NCBI RefSeq assembly: GCF_025567625.1
Contig: NZ_JAOQJC010000001.1
Location: forward strand, 124,001 to 188,000
Origin: Paenibacillus sp. J5C2022
GTDB lineage: Bacteria; Bacillota; Bacilli; Paenibacillales; Paenibacillaceae
Length of the DNA: 64,000 bases
Reading direction: 5' to 3'
The notes beneath the pieces were generated by a model that saw only the letters and a program-made list of their open reading frames with translations, had not been told where the DNA came from and did not search any database. The translations under genes and the position numbers were made by a program. Shown here in pieces: positions 34,962 through 43,266 of this stretch; position 1 is the first letter of the stretch; every line of letters begins with the position of its first letter.

Positions 34962-36743
34962 ATGATTTCCACGAATCGCCGCAATAAGACGAAAGCGGCA
35001 GCAGCCATGCTGTCGCTCATGCTGTTGACCGCACCTCTCCAGGCGGCAGCCGAGCAGGAACAGGCCATTACTTCAGGAACTTCATACGTTGTATTTTATG
35101 TCGATCAACCGGAAGCTTTTTTGAACGGAGAGCAAGTGATGCTGGATTCGCCAGCCGTGATCAAGAAGGGACGCACGTACGTTCCTGCCAAATTTCTGGG
35201 CGACACCTTCGGCATGAAGGTGGAATGGGACGAAGAGACACGCACTATTCTCATGGAGACGCCCAGCCACATCATTACGCTGGACACCGAGAATAAGGAA
35301 GTATGGGTGAACGGGCTGCTGCATAATTTCGATGATGTCGCGATGCTGTCGAAGGGCAGGCTGCTGATCCAGTTGAGATGGCTGTCCGACTATATGGGCG
35401 CAACCTATACATACAACAACGAGCTTAGAAGGGTTGATGTTGTCTATGCGAAGAAGCCGGACGGCCTGTACGATCCCGACAAGAACAATTCCAAGCCTGT
35501 CGCCAAGTTCACCTTCGGCAAGAGCAGCTACCGGATCGGCGAACCGATCAAGTATATTAACCTGAGCTACGATCCCGATGCGGAAGGGCATCAGCAGGAA
35601 TGGGAAGGGAAGGAAGAGGTGTTTTTCAAAGCCGGCACTTACCCTATTACGCTGAAGGTGAAGGACAAGCATGGTCATGAGAGTGCGCCGTATACGCGAA
35701 ATCTTGTGATCGAGGATGAAGTGTATATGACCGAAGAGGAGTATCCCATCTATACGAAGCCGGTCGGCGGCTATTTGCCGATGGATTGGAGCACGCTGTA
35801 CAGCCATTACTTCAACCTGCCTAGTCTGGAGAAGGAGATCGAGCTGGACAGATCCCGCACGATGCTTATGAGCGACAGTCCGGAGACATTCACGGAGACG
35901 GGCATTCTGTACCAGGATGTCATCAATGGCAAGGGAAGGCTCTACGCCGATCATCTGAACGGAACGAAGGAGAAGGTCGGATTCGCCATACTGGCCACGA
36001 ATCAATCGGACAAGCCCGTTAAAGTTCGCACGACCAACAAGGGAGAAGTATATCCCTCCATCTACGCCCATCTGATCGGCAGTGAAGCGACTGTCGACTT
36101 CCTGATGGAGGACAAGGCGGACGAGACGATTGCCATACCCGCAGGCCAGACGTTCATCTACAAGCAGTTCCCCGACTTCTATCCCGGTCAAGGGGTCAAT
36201 CTGCTGTACGATGTGGAGACGGATGGCGAGGTGCAATTCACGTTCGCCGCAGCGGATTCCGTATCGACGAAGATGCTGGATATGCGCAAGCTTCCCTTCA
36301 ACGGTCATGTGCGAGGTACCTTCCAGATCGCCGGCTTTAATTGGGAGATGGATCTTACGGATGCCGGACTGAAGAAGCCTCATAAGCTTGTCATAGGGGA
36401 CGGCAAGGAAGATCCGTTCCAGATGGGGTACGATCCCATTCGCGGCACTGAGGCCGTCTTATCCGGCAATTACGGAACGGTCTATCGCATTCACGCCGAC
36501 AATCCGCGCAAGATGGCGATTATGGTGCTGGCCAAGGGCGGCGCGTTCAAAGGTCCGTTCAAGGTGAATGGGGAGATGGTCAAGGTTCCGGCGTCCGGCG
36601 TACTGACGGCGTTCGACGGCATGATTATGCTGGCGAAAACGACGGGCCGCGAGGAGAGTCTGGATATCTCGTTCAGTCCACCGGCAGGTTCCGCGTTCCC
36701 GATCAACTTGATCTTCTATCCGCTGGATGATCGTGTCGAGTAG
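34962..36743 (+). CDS. Secreted protein with copper amine oxidase N-terminal-like domain and PKD-like domain
   Basis: The 593-residue protein has a signal peptide (basic start, LSLMLLTAPLQAAAE). A stalk-type copper-amine-oxidase-N domain follows at about residues 48-160 (FLNGEQVMLDSPAVIKKGRT, YVPAKFLGDTFGMKVEWD). A PKD-like beta-domain lies at about 178-255 (PVAKFTFGKSSYRIGEPIKY, AGTYPITLKVKDKHGHES). The remaining 330 residues are beta-rich and not recognised. The first domain occurs in many exported Paenibacillus proteins, where it is structural rather than catalytic. No cell-wall sorting motif or S-layer domain is visible. AAAGGGG lies eight bases before ATG 34962. Confidence 0.8.
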   Translation: MISTNRRNKTKAAAAMLSLMLLTAPLQAAAEQEQAITSGTSYVVFYVDQPEAFLNGEQVMLDSPAVIKKGRTYVPAKFLGDTFGMKVEWDEETRTILMETPSHIITLDTENKEVWVNGLLHNFDDVAMLSKGRLLIQLRWLSDYMGATYTYNNELRRVDVVYAKKPDGLYDPDKNNSKPVAKFTFGKSSYRIGEPIKYINLSYDPDAEGHQQEWEGKEEVFFKAGTYPITLKVKDKHGHESAPYTRNLVIEDEVYMTEEEYPIYTKPVGGYLPMDWSTLYSHYFNLPSLEKEIELDRSRTMLMSDSPETFTETGILYQDVINGKGRLYADHLNGTKEKVGFAILATNQSDKPVKVRTTNKGEVYPSIYAHLIGSEATVDFLMEDKADETIAIPAGQTFIYKQFPDFYPGQGVNLLYDVETDGEVQFTFAAADSVSTKMLDMRKLPFNGHVRGTFQIAGFNWEMDLTDAGLKKPHKLVIGDGKEDPFQMGYDPIRGTEAVLSGNYGTVYRIHADNPRKMAIMVLAKGGAFKGPFKVNGEMVKVPASGVLTAFDGMIMLAKTTGREESLDISFSPPAGSAFPINLIFYPLDDRVE

Positions 36744-36765
36744 TTAAGATTACCAGATTATTGCC

Positions 36766-36812
36766 GAAGGCATCGCTCCTGCAGCTGCTGCACTGGAGAT
36801 GATGCCTTCTTG
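36766..36812 (+). terminator. Intrinsic terminator-like hairpin before hrpB
   Basis: GAAGGCATC and GATGCCTTC form a nine-bp stem with an inner CTCC/GGAG stem. The T-run is weak (TTGCG), so termination may be partial. Confidence 0.6.
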
Positions 36813-36914
36813 CGTATGGACGGAGAGTGTAGCCAGTTTCGGCGGACCGATAAATAATCAAGCCAATTGTGGTAAAATAGAGCTTACTGTGCCTAGGAAA
36901 GGACTGTACTGACG

Positions 36915-39392
36915 ATGAAGAAGCAGCTGCCTATCGATCATGTGCTGCCGGAGCTGTTGGCAGCGTTGTCGAGCAGCAACAACGCCGTGCTGCTGGCAGA
37001 ACCCGGGGCCGGCAAGACGACGCGCGTGCCGCTTGCGCTGCTGCAAGCGTCTTGGTTGAGAGGACAACGGATTATGATGCTGGAGCCAAGACGGCTTGCA
37101 GCGAGGGCGGCAGCGCAATATATGGCAAGAGAGCTGGGAGAGACGGTAGGAGAACGGGTCGGATACCGGGTTAGACTGGATACGAAGGTAGGCCCTCGCA
37201 CTGTCATCGAAGTGGTAACCGAAGGTGTGCTGACCAGAATGCTGCAAGAGGATCAAGCGTTGGACGGTGTAGGGGTCATCTTGTTCGATGAATTCCATGA
37301 GCGGCATCTTCACGGCGATCTGGGTCTGGCCTTGGCCTTGCAGTCCCAGCAGCTGCTGCGCGAGGATCTGCGCCTGGTCGTGATGTCGGCGACACTGGAG
37401 GCCGAGCCCATCGCAGCCTTATTGCAGCATGCGCCAGTTATCCGATGCGAAGGACGATTGTTCCCGGTGAAGACGCATTATGTTGAAGGGGACAAAAAAA
37501 CGCCTCTGGCATCCCGGATGGGCCGCTGCATTCAAAGCGCGTTAAACAGTCACGAAGGCGATGTATTGGCCTTTCTGCCCGGAGTGAGAGAAATCCGTCA
37601 AACCTCGCGCTGGCTGGCATCTGCCGGACTGCCGGCAAATGTTCAAATCAGGGAGCTGTATGGCAGCATGCCGCTTCAGCAGCAGGCGGAGGCGGTAGCT
37701 GTATGCATGGACGGCCGCCGAAAAGTAGTGCTCACTACATCTATTGCAGAGTCCAGCATCACGGTTGACGGAGTCACTGTCGTCATCGACAGCGGTCTGA
37801 TGCGGGTGTCCCGCTTCTCGCCGAAGTCCGGCATGAGCGGGCTGGAGACGGTGTCCGTCTCCAAAGCGTCAGCCGATCAGCGTCGGGGCAGAGCCGGCAG
37901 GCTCATGCCGGGTACGTGCTACAGGTTATGGCGCGAAGAAGAACATCGCTATCTGGCGGATCAGAATGCTCCCGAGATGTTGTCCGCTGACCTGTCATCT
38001 CTTGCGCTGGAGCTGAGCATATGGGGAATTGCCAATCCCGCGGAGCTGGATTGGGTGACCCCGCCTCCCATGGCGGCCTATGGGCAAGCGGCAGATCTCC
38101 TGCAGCGGCTAGGTGCGATGAAAACGTCCGGTCAGCCGACGGCTGAAGGGAGACTTATCGCGCGGCTGGGGGTCCATCCTCGGCTAGGTGCGATGCTGCT
38201 GTCGGCCAAGTCGATTGACGATCTTCGCAGCGCTTGCGAGCTTGCAGCGTTGTTAAGCGACAGAGATATCTTGCCGCACGAGCGCAACGTCGATATGGAG
38301 CTCAGGCTGGACAAGCTTCGTCGCGACAGCAATCGCGATCCCGCCTTGCAGCGGATAACGGCTGCCGCCGGGCACCTGGAACGAATCGTGCTGGAAGCGG
38401 AGCGCATGAAGAAGGAACGGGACGGTCTTCGTTCCATCGGAGTGCTGCTGGCTGCAGCGTATCCCGATCGCATTGCGCAGCGGCGAAGCGACGGACGGCT
38501 GCTCCTGGCTGTCGGACGCGGAGCCGTGATGCCGGTCGAACAGCCCTTGTCCGCGTCGCCGTATGTTGTTGCTTGCGAATTGGATGATGCTGGAGCGGAA
38601 GGGCGTGTGCTGCTGGCAGCGGCATTGTCGCAAGAGGAGATCGATGCGGAGCTGACGGCTTATATTCGGGATTCAGAACATATGTATTGGGACGAGCAAG
38701 CTGCGGCCGTTCGCGCTAGCAGAAAGCGGATGCTCGGCGCAATCGTTCTATCCGAGCATCCGCTGAATCAGCCCGACCGGGATCGAATCTCGGAGGTGTT
38801 GCTTCATATCGTCCGTCAGAAGGGCTGGGGCTTCCTGCCGATGAAGGGGAAAGCGCAATCGCTGCTGGAGCGCATGCAGCTCATGGCTCGCAGCGGACGA
38901 ACGGAATGGTCGCGCATGACACGCGAGGCGCTGCTGGCTTCGGCAGACGAATGGTTAAAGCCTCATCTGTACGGACTGAAGAGCAGGGCGGATCTGCAGC
39001 AGCTCAGAATGGCGGATCTGCTGAGCGGATTGCTGACATGGGAACATCGCAAAATGCTGGATGAACAAGCACCCACTCATCTGACAGCGCCAAGCGGCTC
39101 GCGTATCCCGATCGACTACAGCAATCCTGATCAGCCGGTTGTCGCTGTTCGGCTGCAGGAATTGTTCGGGATGACGGAAACTCCGAGGCTGGCGGGAGGA
39201 ACAATTCCTCTGACAATCCATCTGCTGTCGCCTGCTCAGCGGCCTGTGCAGGTGACGAGCGATTTGAAGAGTTTTTGGTCGGACGCTTATTTCGAAGTCA
39301 AGAAGGATTTGAAGGGACGTTATCCGAAGCATTACTGGCCGGACAATCCTTTAACGGCTATTGCAACCAATCGCGCCAAGCCCCGGAAGTAA
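36915..39392 (+). CDS. hrpB: ATP-dependent helicase HrpB
   Basis: The 825-residue DEAH-type helicase has Walker A AEPGAGKTTR near residue 28, motif Ia MMLEPRRLAARAA, motif II as LFDEFHERHLHGD near residue 122 (DEFH), motif III VMSATLE and motif VI QRRGRAGR near residue 318. The HA2 and HrpB C-terminal domains follow, ending in SFWSDAYFEVKKDLKGRYPKH-type family sequence. The length is typical of HrpB. Its role in Firmicutes is not established. A ribosome site AAAGGA precedes ATG 36915, and the gene is monocistronic. The 15-copy palindrome array starts about 33 bases after its stop. Confidence 0.93.
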   Translation: MKKQLPIDHVLPELLAALSSSNNAVLLAEPGAGKTTRVPLALLQASWLRGQRIMMLEPRRLAARAAAQYMARELGETVGERVGYRVRLDTKVGPRTVIEVVTEGVLTRMLQEDQALDGVGVILFDEFHERHLHGDLGLALALQSQQLLREDLRLVVMSATLEAEPIAALLQHAPVIRCEGRLFPVKTHYVEGDKKTPLASRMGRCIQSALNSHEGDVLAFLPGVREIRQTSRWLASAGLPANVQIRELYGSMPLQQQAEAVAVCMDGRRKVVLTTSIAESSITVDGVTVVIDSGLMRVSRFSPKSGMSGLETVSVSKASADQRRGRAGRLMPGTCYRLWREEEHRYLADQNAPEMLSADLSSLALELSIWGIANPAELDWVTPPPMAAYGQAADLLQRLGAMKTSGQPTAEGRLIARLGVHPRLGAMLLSAKSIDDLRSACELAALLSDRDILPHERNVDMELRLDKLRRDSNRDPALQRITAAAGHLERIVLEAERMKKERDGLRSIGVLLAAAYPDRIAQRRSDGRLLLAVGRGAVMPVEQPLSASPYVVACELDDAGAEGRVLLAAALSQEEIDAELTAYIRDSEHMYWDEQAAAVRASRKRMLGAIVLSEHPLNQPDRDRISEVLLHIVRQKGWGFLPMKGKAQSLLERMQLMARSGRTEWSRMTREALLASADEWLKPHLYGLKSRADLQQLRMADLLSGLLTWEHRKMLDEQAPTHLTAPSGSRIPIDYSNPDQPVVAVRLQELFGMTETPRLAGGTIPLTIHLLSPAQRPVQVTSDLKSFWSDAYFEVKKDLKGRYPKHYWPDNPLTAIATNRAKPRK

Positions 39393-39424
39393 CGGTCGAG
39401 TTGATTAAAACAACAAATCAGATG

Positions 39425-40182
39425 CGTTTGTATGAAAAATCGTACAAAGTGCTGGATTGGCGGGGCGGATGTGTGGCGTTTGTATGAAAAATCGTACAAA
39501 GTGCTGGGTAAGTGGAGTAGATGTGCTGCGTTTGTATGAAAATTCGTACAAAGTGCTGGATTGGTGGGGCGGATGTGCGGCGTTTGTATGAAAAATCGTA
39601 CAAAGTGCTGGATTGGCGGGGCGGATGTGTGGCGTTTGTATGAAAAATCGTACAAAGCGCTGGATTGGTGGGGCGGATGTGCGGCGTTTGTATGAAAAAT
39701 CGTAAAAAGTGCTGGGTAAGTGGAGTAGATGTGCTGCGTTTGTATGAAAAATCGTACAAAGTGCTGGGTTGGCGGGGCGGATGTGTGGCGTTTGTATGAA
39801 AAATCGTACAAAGTCCTGGGTTGGCGGGGCGGATGTGCTGCGTTTGTATGAAAAATCGTACAAAGTGCTGGGTTGGCGGGGCGGATGTGCTGCGTTTGTA
39901 TGAAAAATCGTACAAAGTATTGGGTTGGCGGGGCGGATGTGCGGCGTTTGTATGAAAAATCGTACAAAGTGCTGGGTAAGTGGAGTAGATGTGCTGCGTT
40001 TGTATGAAAAATCGTACAAAGTGCTGGATTGGTGGGGCGGATGTGCGGCGTTTGTATGAAAAATCGTACAAAGTGCTGGGTAAGTGGAGTAGATGTGCTG
40101 CGTTTGTATGAAAAATCGTACAAAGCGCTGGATTGGTGGGGCGGATGTGCGGCGTTTGTATGAAAAATCGTACAAAATGTCG
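39425..40182 (+). repeat. Fifteen palindromes at exact 52-bp pitch (array 3)
   Basis: The 22-bp palindrome TTTGTATGAAAAATCGTACA(AA) recurs with its TGAAA at 39433 and every 52 bases to 40161, fifteen times without a single length change. One copy at 39537 has a fully symmetric AAAATT centre. Another at 39693 has lost the C of CGTAC. Spacers fall into two main types: a GGATTGGTGGGGCGGATGTG type and a GGGTAAGTGGAGTAGATGTG type. They are intermixed, which suggests unequal exchange. The left arm has T where the right arm has G. Because 52 is not divisible by three and no stop occurs in the unit, all three minus-strand frames stay open; these are not genes. Confidence 0.96.
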
Positions 40183-40214
40183 ATACATGCGATGATGAGA
40201 ATGGCGGTGAGGAC

Positions 40215-40514
40215 TTGATCTATTATGTTATTATAGGCGCAATAGTTATATTGAACGTATATACCTTTCTGTTAATGGGCTGGGATAAGAAGAGCGCAAA
40301 ACTCAAGCGAAGGCGCACCCCAGAGAAACGACTATTTCTTCTTAGCGCAGTCGGCGGTGCGGCAGGGACGCTGTGGGGGATGAAGGTGTGGCGACATAAG
40401 ACGCAGCATCGCTCATTTACCGTGGGCATTCCGTTCCTCCTCGCGCTGCATTTGATCGTGGTTATTTTGATAACAGGCTATTGGGTGATGAGCTCGGGAG
40501 CACTGCAGCAATAG
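40215..40514 (+). CDS. DUF1294 family membrane protein
   Basis: The 99-residue protein has an N-terminal helix, then LLMGWDKKSAKLKRRRTPEK, LFLLSAVGGAAGTLWGM and RHKTQHRSFTVGIPFLL with a second helical pair. This is the standard DUF1294 pattern of small membrane proteins of unknown function. The TTG start at 40215 gives the usual family N-terminus; the GGTGAGG before it is a modest ribosome site. It lies between the palindrome array and the purine minisatellite, and no clear promoter of its own was found. Confidence 0.85.
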   Translation: MIYYVIIGAIVILNVYTFLLMGWDKKSAKLKRRRTPEKRLFLLSAVGGAAGTLWGMKVWRHKTQHRSFTVGIPFLLALHLIVVILITGYWVMSSGALQQ

Positions 40515-40597
40515 ACAAGGCGATATCTGCGAACATTGGAGATACAATGGCGGAGTTGGGATGGCAATGTGAAAGTATGGAAAAGGGGAGTTTTTGA

Positions 40598-40892
40598 AGT
40601 AGAAAGCACTGAAAGAAGGAAGTTCTGAAAGATGGAAGGACTGAAAGAAGGAAGTTCTGAAAGATGGAAGGACTGAAAGAAGGAAGTTCTGAAAGAAGGA
40701 AGTTCTGAAAGAAGGAAGCACTGAAAGAAGGAAGTTCTGAAAGAAGGAAGTTCTGAAAGAAGGAAGTTCTGAAAGATGGAAGTTCTGAAAGAAGGAAGTT
40801 CTGAAAGAAGGAAGGACTGAAAGCTGGAAGCGCTGGAAGATGAAAACTCTGGAAGATGAAAATTCTGGAAGAAGGAAACACTGAAAAAGGAA
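40598..40892. repeat. 18-bp purine-rich minisatellite
   Basis: About sixteen imperfect copies of GAAGGAAGTTCTGAAAGA follow one another, with variants such as GATGGAAGGACTGAAAGA. The plus strand is almost all A and G. The 18-bp unit is divisible by three, so long repetitive frames appear on the minus strand, but they have no convincing start or homology. The stretch lies between the DUF1294 gene and the helD promoter. Confidence 0.93.
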
Positions 40893-40910
40893 GCTCATGA
40901 AATTTTGATC

Positions 40911-40939
40911 TTGCAAAAGTTTTCTTGTTGTGATATAGT
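40911..40939 (+). promoter_or_regulatory. Sigma-A promoter of helD
   Basis: TTGCAA (40911-40916) and TATAGT (40934-40939) are 17 bases apart, close to consensus. Transcription would start near 40946, giving a leader of about 75-80 bases that contains a terminator-like hairpin. Confidence 0.75.
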
Positions 40940-40974
40940 AACTTTCCGTTTTTTTATCATGATTGCGAATATAA

Positions 40975-41007
40975 GCTGAGTCTCGGTTCGGAGACTCAGC
41001 CCTTTTT
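40975..41007 (+). terminator. Terminator-like hairpin inside the helD leader (possible attenuator)
   Basis: GCTGAGTCTC and GAGACTCAGC form a perfect ten-bp stem with a six-base loop, followed by CCTTTTT. It lies between the helD promoter and its start codon, so it could terminate helD transcription conditionally. A six-codon open frame (ATG 40959, stop 40977-40979) ends just inside the 5' arm, but it lacks a visible ribosome site. Confidence 0.75.
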
Positions 41008-41024
41008 CGCTTGGAGGGATGACA

Positions 41025-43163
41025 GTGGGTTCGAAGGTTGCAAGTACGAGTGTACAACAGGATGAGGAGCTTCACCTGAAGAGAGCGCTGGAGTCAATCA
41101 ACAACCAGCTGCAAGAGATCGGTCCCCGCTACACGGGCGACGACTTCACGGAGCAGATGCTGGACCTGCAACGCGAAGAACGCAAGCGAAGACTGGAAAT
41201 CGCCCGGCGCGAGCCTTACTTCGGGCGTATGGACTTCCAGGAGTTCGGCATCGGCAGCGCTGGAGAGCGTCCCGTTGTTCCGCTGTATATCGGCAAGGCG
41301 GGCGTGGCGCGGGATAAGGCCGGCGGAGATCCCCTTGTCATCGATTGGCGGGCGCCTGTGGCAAGCATGTTCTATTCCTTCACGGGCGGGACGGAACCCG
41401 CTTCCTACGTATCGCCCGACGGGGAGATCAGCGGCGATATGTACTTGAAGAGGAATTTCGTCATCCGGCAAGGCGAGCTGATCCGTTATGTGGACAGCTA
41501 TGTGCGAGGGCAGGAGGAAGGCGAATCGGTAACGGATGAATTCCTGCTGTATCGGCTTGGGGAGAACAAAGACAATAAGCTGCGGGATATCGTATCGACG
41601 ATTCAGAGCGAACAGGACCGCATTATTCGCGGAGACAGGAACGGCGCACTGTTCATCCAGGGCGTGGCGGGAAGCGGCAAGACGACAGTCGCGCTGCATC
41701 GTCTGGCATTCCTGCTCTATCAATATGCGGAGCGGATTAAGGCGGAGCGCATGATTATCTTCGCTCCGAGCCGGATGTTCCTGGACTATATCTCCGGAGT
41801 GCTTCCGGAGCTCGGTGTAGGGGACATCGGGCAGACGACCTACCACGAATGGGCGATAGAGCTGTTAGAGCACGATGTGAAGTTGACTGATCCGTCGGAG
41901 ACGCTTGCTTACTGGTTCGAACAGAAGCGCGGGGCGGAGGATTGGCTTCAAGCAACAGGAAGATGGAAAGGAAGCCTTTCGTTCAAAGAATCGCTGGATG
42001 CGGCAATCGGCAAGCTGGAGGAAAGCGTCGTGCCGGAGGTGTCCTTCTTCCCTGTAGATGGCTTGGAACTGCCGCCAGCTCAGCTTCAGCAGTGGTATGA
42101 GATCGATTACGGCGACGAGCCGCTAATGGTGAAGCGCGACCGGCTGGAAAGCCGGATTCGGCGTTGGTTCCAGTCGGAGCTGAAGTACAGGGGCGTGCAG
42201 GACAAGAAGGTGATGGCGAAAGCCAAAACAAGGCTGAATGCTTATCTTAAGAAGCTTCCTTCCTATTCGGCGAAGCAGCTCTACCTGGCCATGTTCAGAG
42301 GCAAGGAAGCGCTGAACGACGTTCCTCAAGCTGCCGCGAAGGAAACGGCGGCAAGGCTGAGGGACGGCTATGCCGCGGCAGAGGATATGGCGGCGCTCGT
42401 CTATATCCACTTAAGGCTGTACGGACTGAAGTCTCCTCCGCTCGATCACATCGTCATCGACGAAGCGCAGGATTACTCGCCGTTGCAGCTTGAGACGCTG
42501 CGCATGTGTCAGAGGACGACGTCCATGACGATATTGGGCGATTTGCAGCAGGGTATTCACGGCTATTCAGGCATTCATAGCTGGAAGGAGCTGACCGACT
42601 TATTCCCGGAAGATGCTGCAAGCTTCTTCGAACTGAATCGAAGCTATCGCTCCACGATGGAGATTATCGGCTTCGCCAATTACATTCTGGGCGAGATGGA
42701 AGGGGAAGTGAAGGCGGCCGTTCCCGTCTTCCGCAGCGGCGATCCCGTCGAGCTGCTGCCGGCAAGCGAAGCTGAGTGGCTGAGCGAGCTTGCTGCGACG
42801 GCAAGCCGGTGGCAAGAGCGAAGCGATTACGATACGATTGCCGTTATCGGCCGCACCGCGGCAGAGTGCGATTCCATTCATCGTTACTTCATGCAGACAG
42901 GATTGTCCGCTTCGCTCGTGGAGAGCAAGCAGCCGAGCTACGGCGGGGGGCTGTCCGTTGTACCCGTCTACCTGTCGAAAGGGCTGGAATTCGACGCCGT
43001 CCTGATTGCGGACGCGGGCGATCAGGCATACAGTCAGCAGGACGCCAAGCTGCTTTATGTCGGCTGCACCCGGGCGCTGCATAAGCTGAAGCTGTTGTAT
43101 CGAGGCGAGCTTTCACCGCTGCTTCGAGAGGCTGATCGGATTGAAGCGGCTGCGCAGGACTAG
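41025..43163 (+). CDS. helD: RNA polymerase recycling motor HelD (UvrD-like helicase)
   Basis: The 712-residue product has an N-terminal charged, probably coiled-coil arm (about 1-70) and a split superfamily 1 motor. Walker A GVAGSGKTTVALHRLAFLL lies near residue 213, Walker B HIVIDEAQDYSPLQ near 477, and late motifs are LNRSYRSTMEI and PVYLSKGLEFDAVLI. In Bacillus the family frees stalled RNA polymerase from nucleic acid; related proteins can confer rifamycin tolerance. GGAGGG abuts ATG 41019 with no spacer but lies six bases before GTG 41025, so GTG is preferred. A terminator-like hairpin precedes it in the leader. Confidence 0.88.
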   Translation: MGSKVASTSVQQDEELHLKRALESINNQLQEIGPRYTGDDFTEQMLDLQREERKRRLEIARREPYFGRMDFQEFGIGSAGERPVVPLYIGKAGVARDKAGGDPLVIDWRAPVASMFYSFTGGTEPASYVSPDGEISGDMYLKRNFVIRQGELIRYVDSYVRGQEEGESVTDEFLLYRLGENKDNKLRDIVSTIQSEQDRIIRGDRNGALFIQGVAGSGKTTVALHRLAFLLYQYAERIKAERMIIFAPSRMFLDYISGVLPELGVGDIGQTTYHEWAIELLEHDVKLTDPSETLAYWFEQKRGAEDWLQATGRWKGSLSFKESLDAAIGKLEESVVPEVSFFPVDGLELPPAQLQQWYEIDYGDEPLMVKRDRLESRIRRWFQSELKYRGVQDKKVMAKAKTRLNAYLKKLPSYSAKQLYLAMFRGKEALNDVPQAAAKETAARLRDGYAAAEDMAALVYIHLRLYGLKSPPLDHIVIDEAQDYSPLQLETLRMCQRTTSMTILGDLQQGIHGYSGIHSWKELTDLFPEDAASFFELNRSYRSTMEIIGFANYILGEMEGEVKAAVPVFRSGDPVELLPASEAEWLSELAATASRWQERSDYDTIAVIGRTAAECDSIHRYFMQTGLSASLVESKQPSYGGGLSVVPVYLSKGLEFDAVLIADAGDQAYSQQDAKLLYVGCTRALHKLKLLYRGELSPLLREADRIEAAAQD

Positions 43164-43172
43164 GGCGGAATA

Positions 43173-43205
43173 CGGCAGGATGGCCGAAGCGGCGGTATCC
43201 TGCCG
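43173..43205 (+). terminator. Hairpin after helD
   Basis: CGGCAGGAT and ATCCTGCCG form a nine-bp stem about ten bases after the helD stop. No T-run follows, so it may act only as a 3' stabiliser or weak terminator. Confidence 0.45.
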
Positions 43206-43266
43206 CGCCGAACCTGTGATATGATGCTAGGGAGACTTAAACGGAAGGTTGGAGATTGTTCTGGCT

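Noticed and set aside
35082..36383. Minus-strand frame of 433 codons
   Set aside because: It is an antisense shadow of the copper-amine-oxidase-N/PKD gene, which has a signal peptide and domains in order.
39425..40182. CRISPR array
   Set aside because: The intervening sequences are themselves repeated and related, the repeats are palindromes inside a 52-bp unit, and no cas gene is present. The same holds for the array at 9594.
39332..40188. Three long minus-strand reading frames of about 256-263 codons
   Set aside because: They arise only because the 52-bp repeat has no stop on that strand; all three give the same cyclic peptide and there is no ribosome site or homology.
40413..41075. Minus-strand frame of 220 codons rich in Phe, Ser and Leu
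   Set aside because: It is a by-product of the 18-bp minisatellite, overlaps the helD promoter and start, and has no family resemblance.
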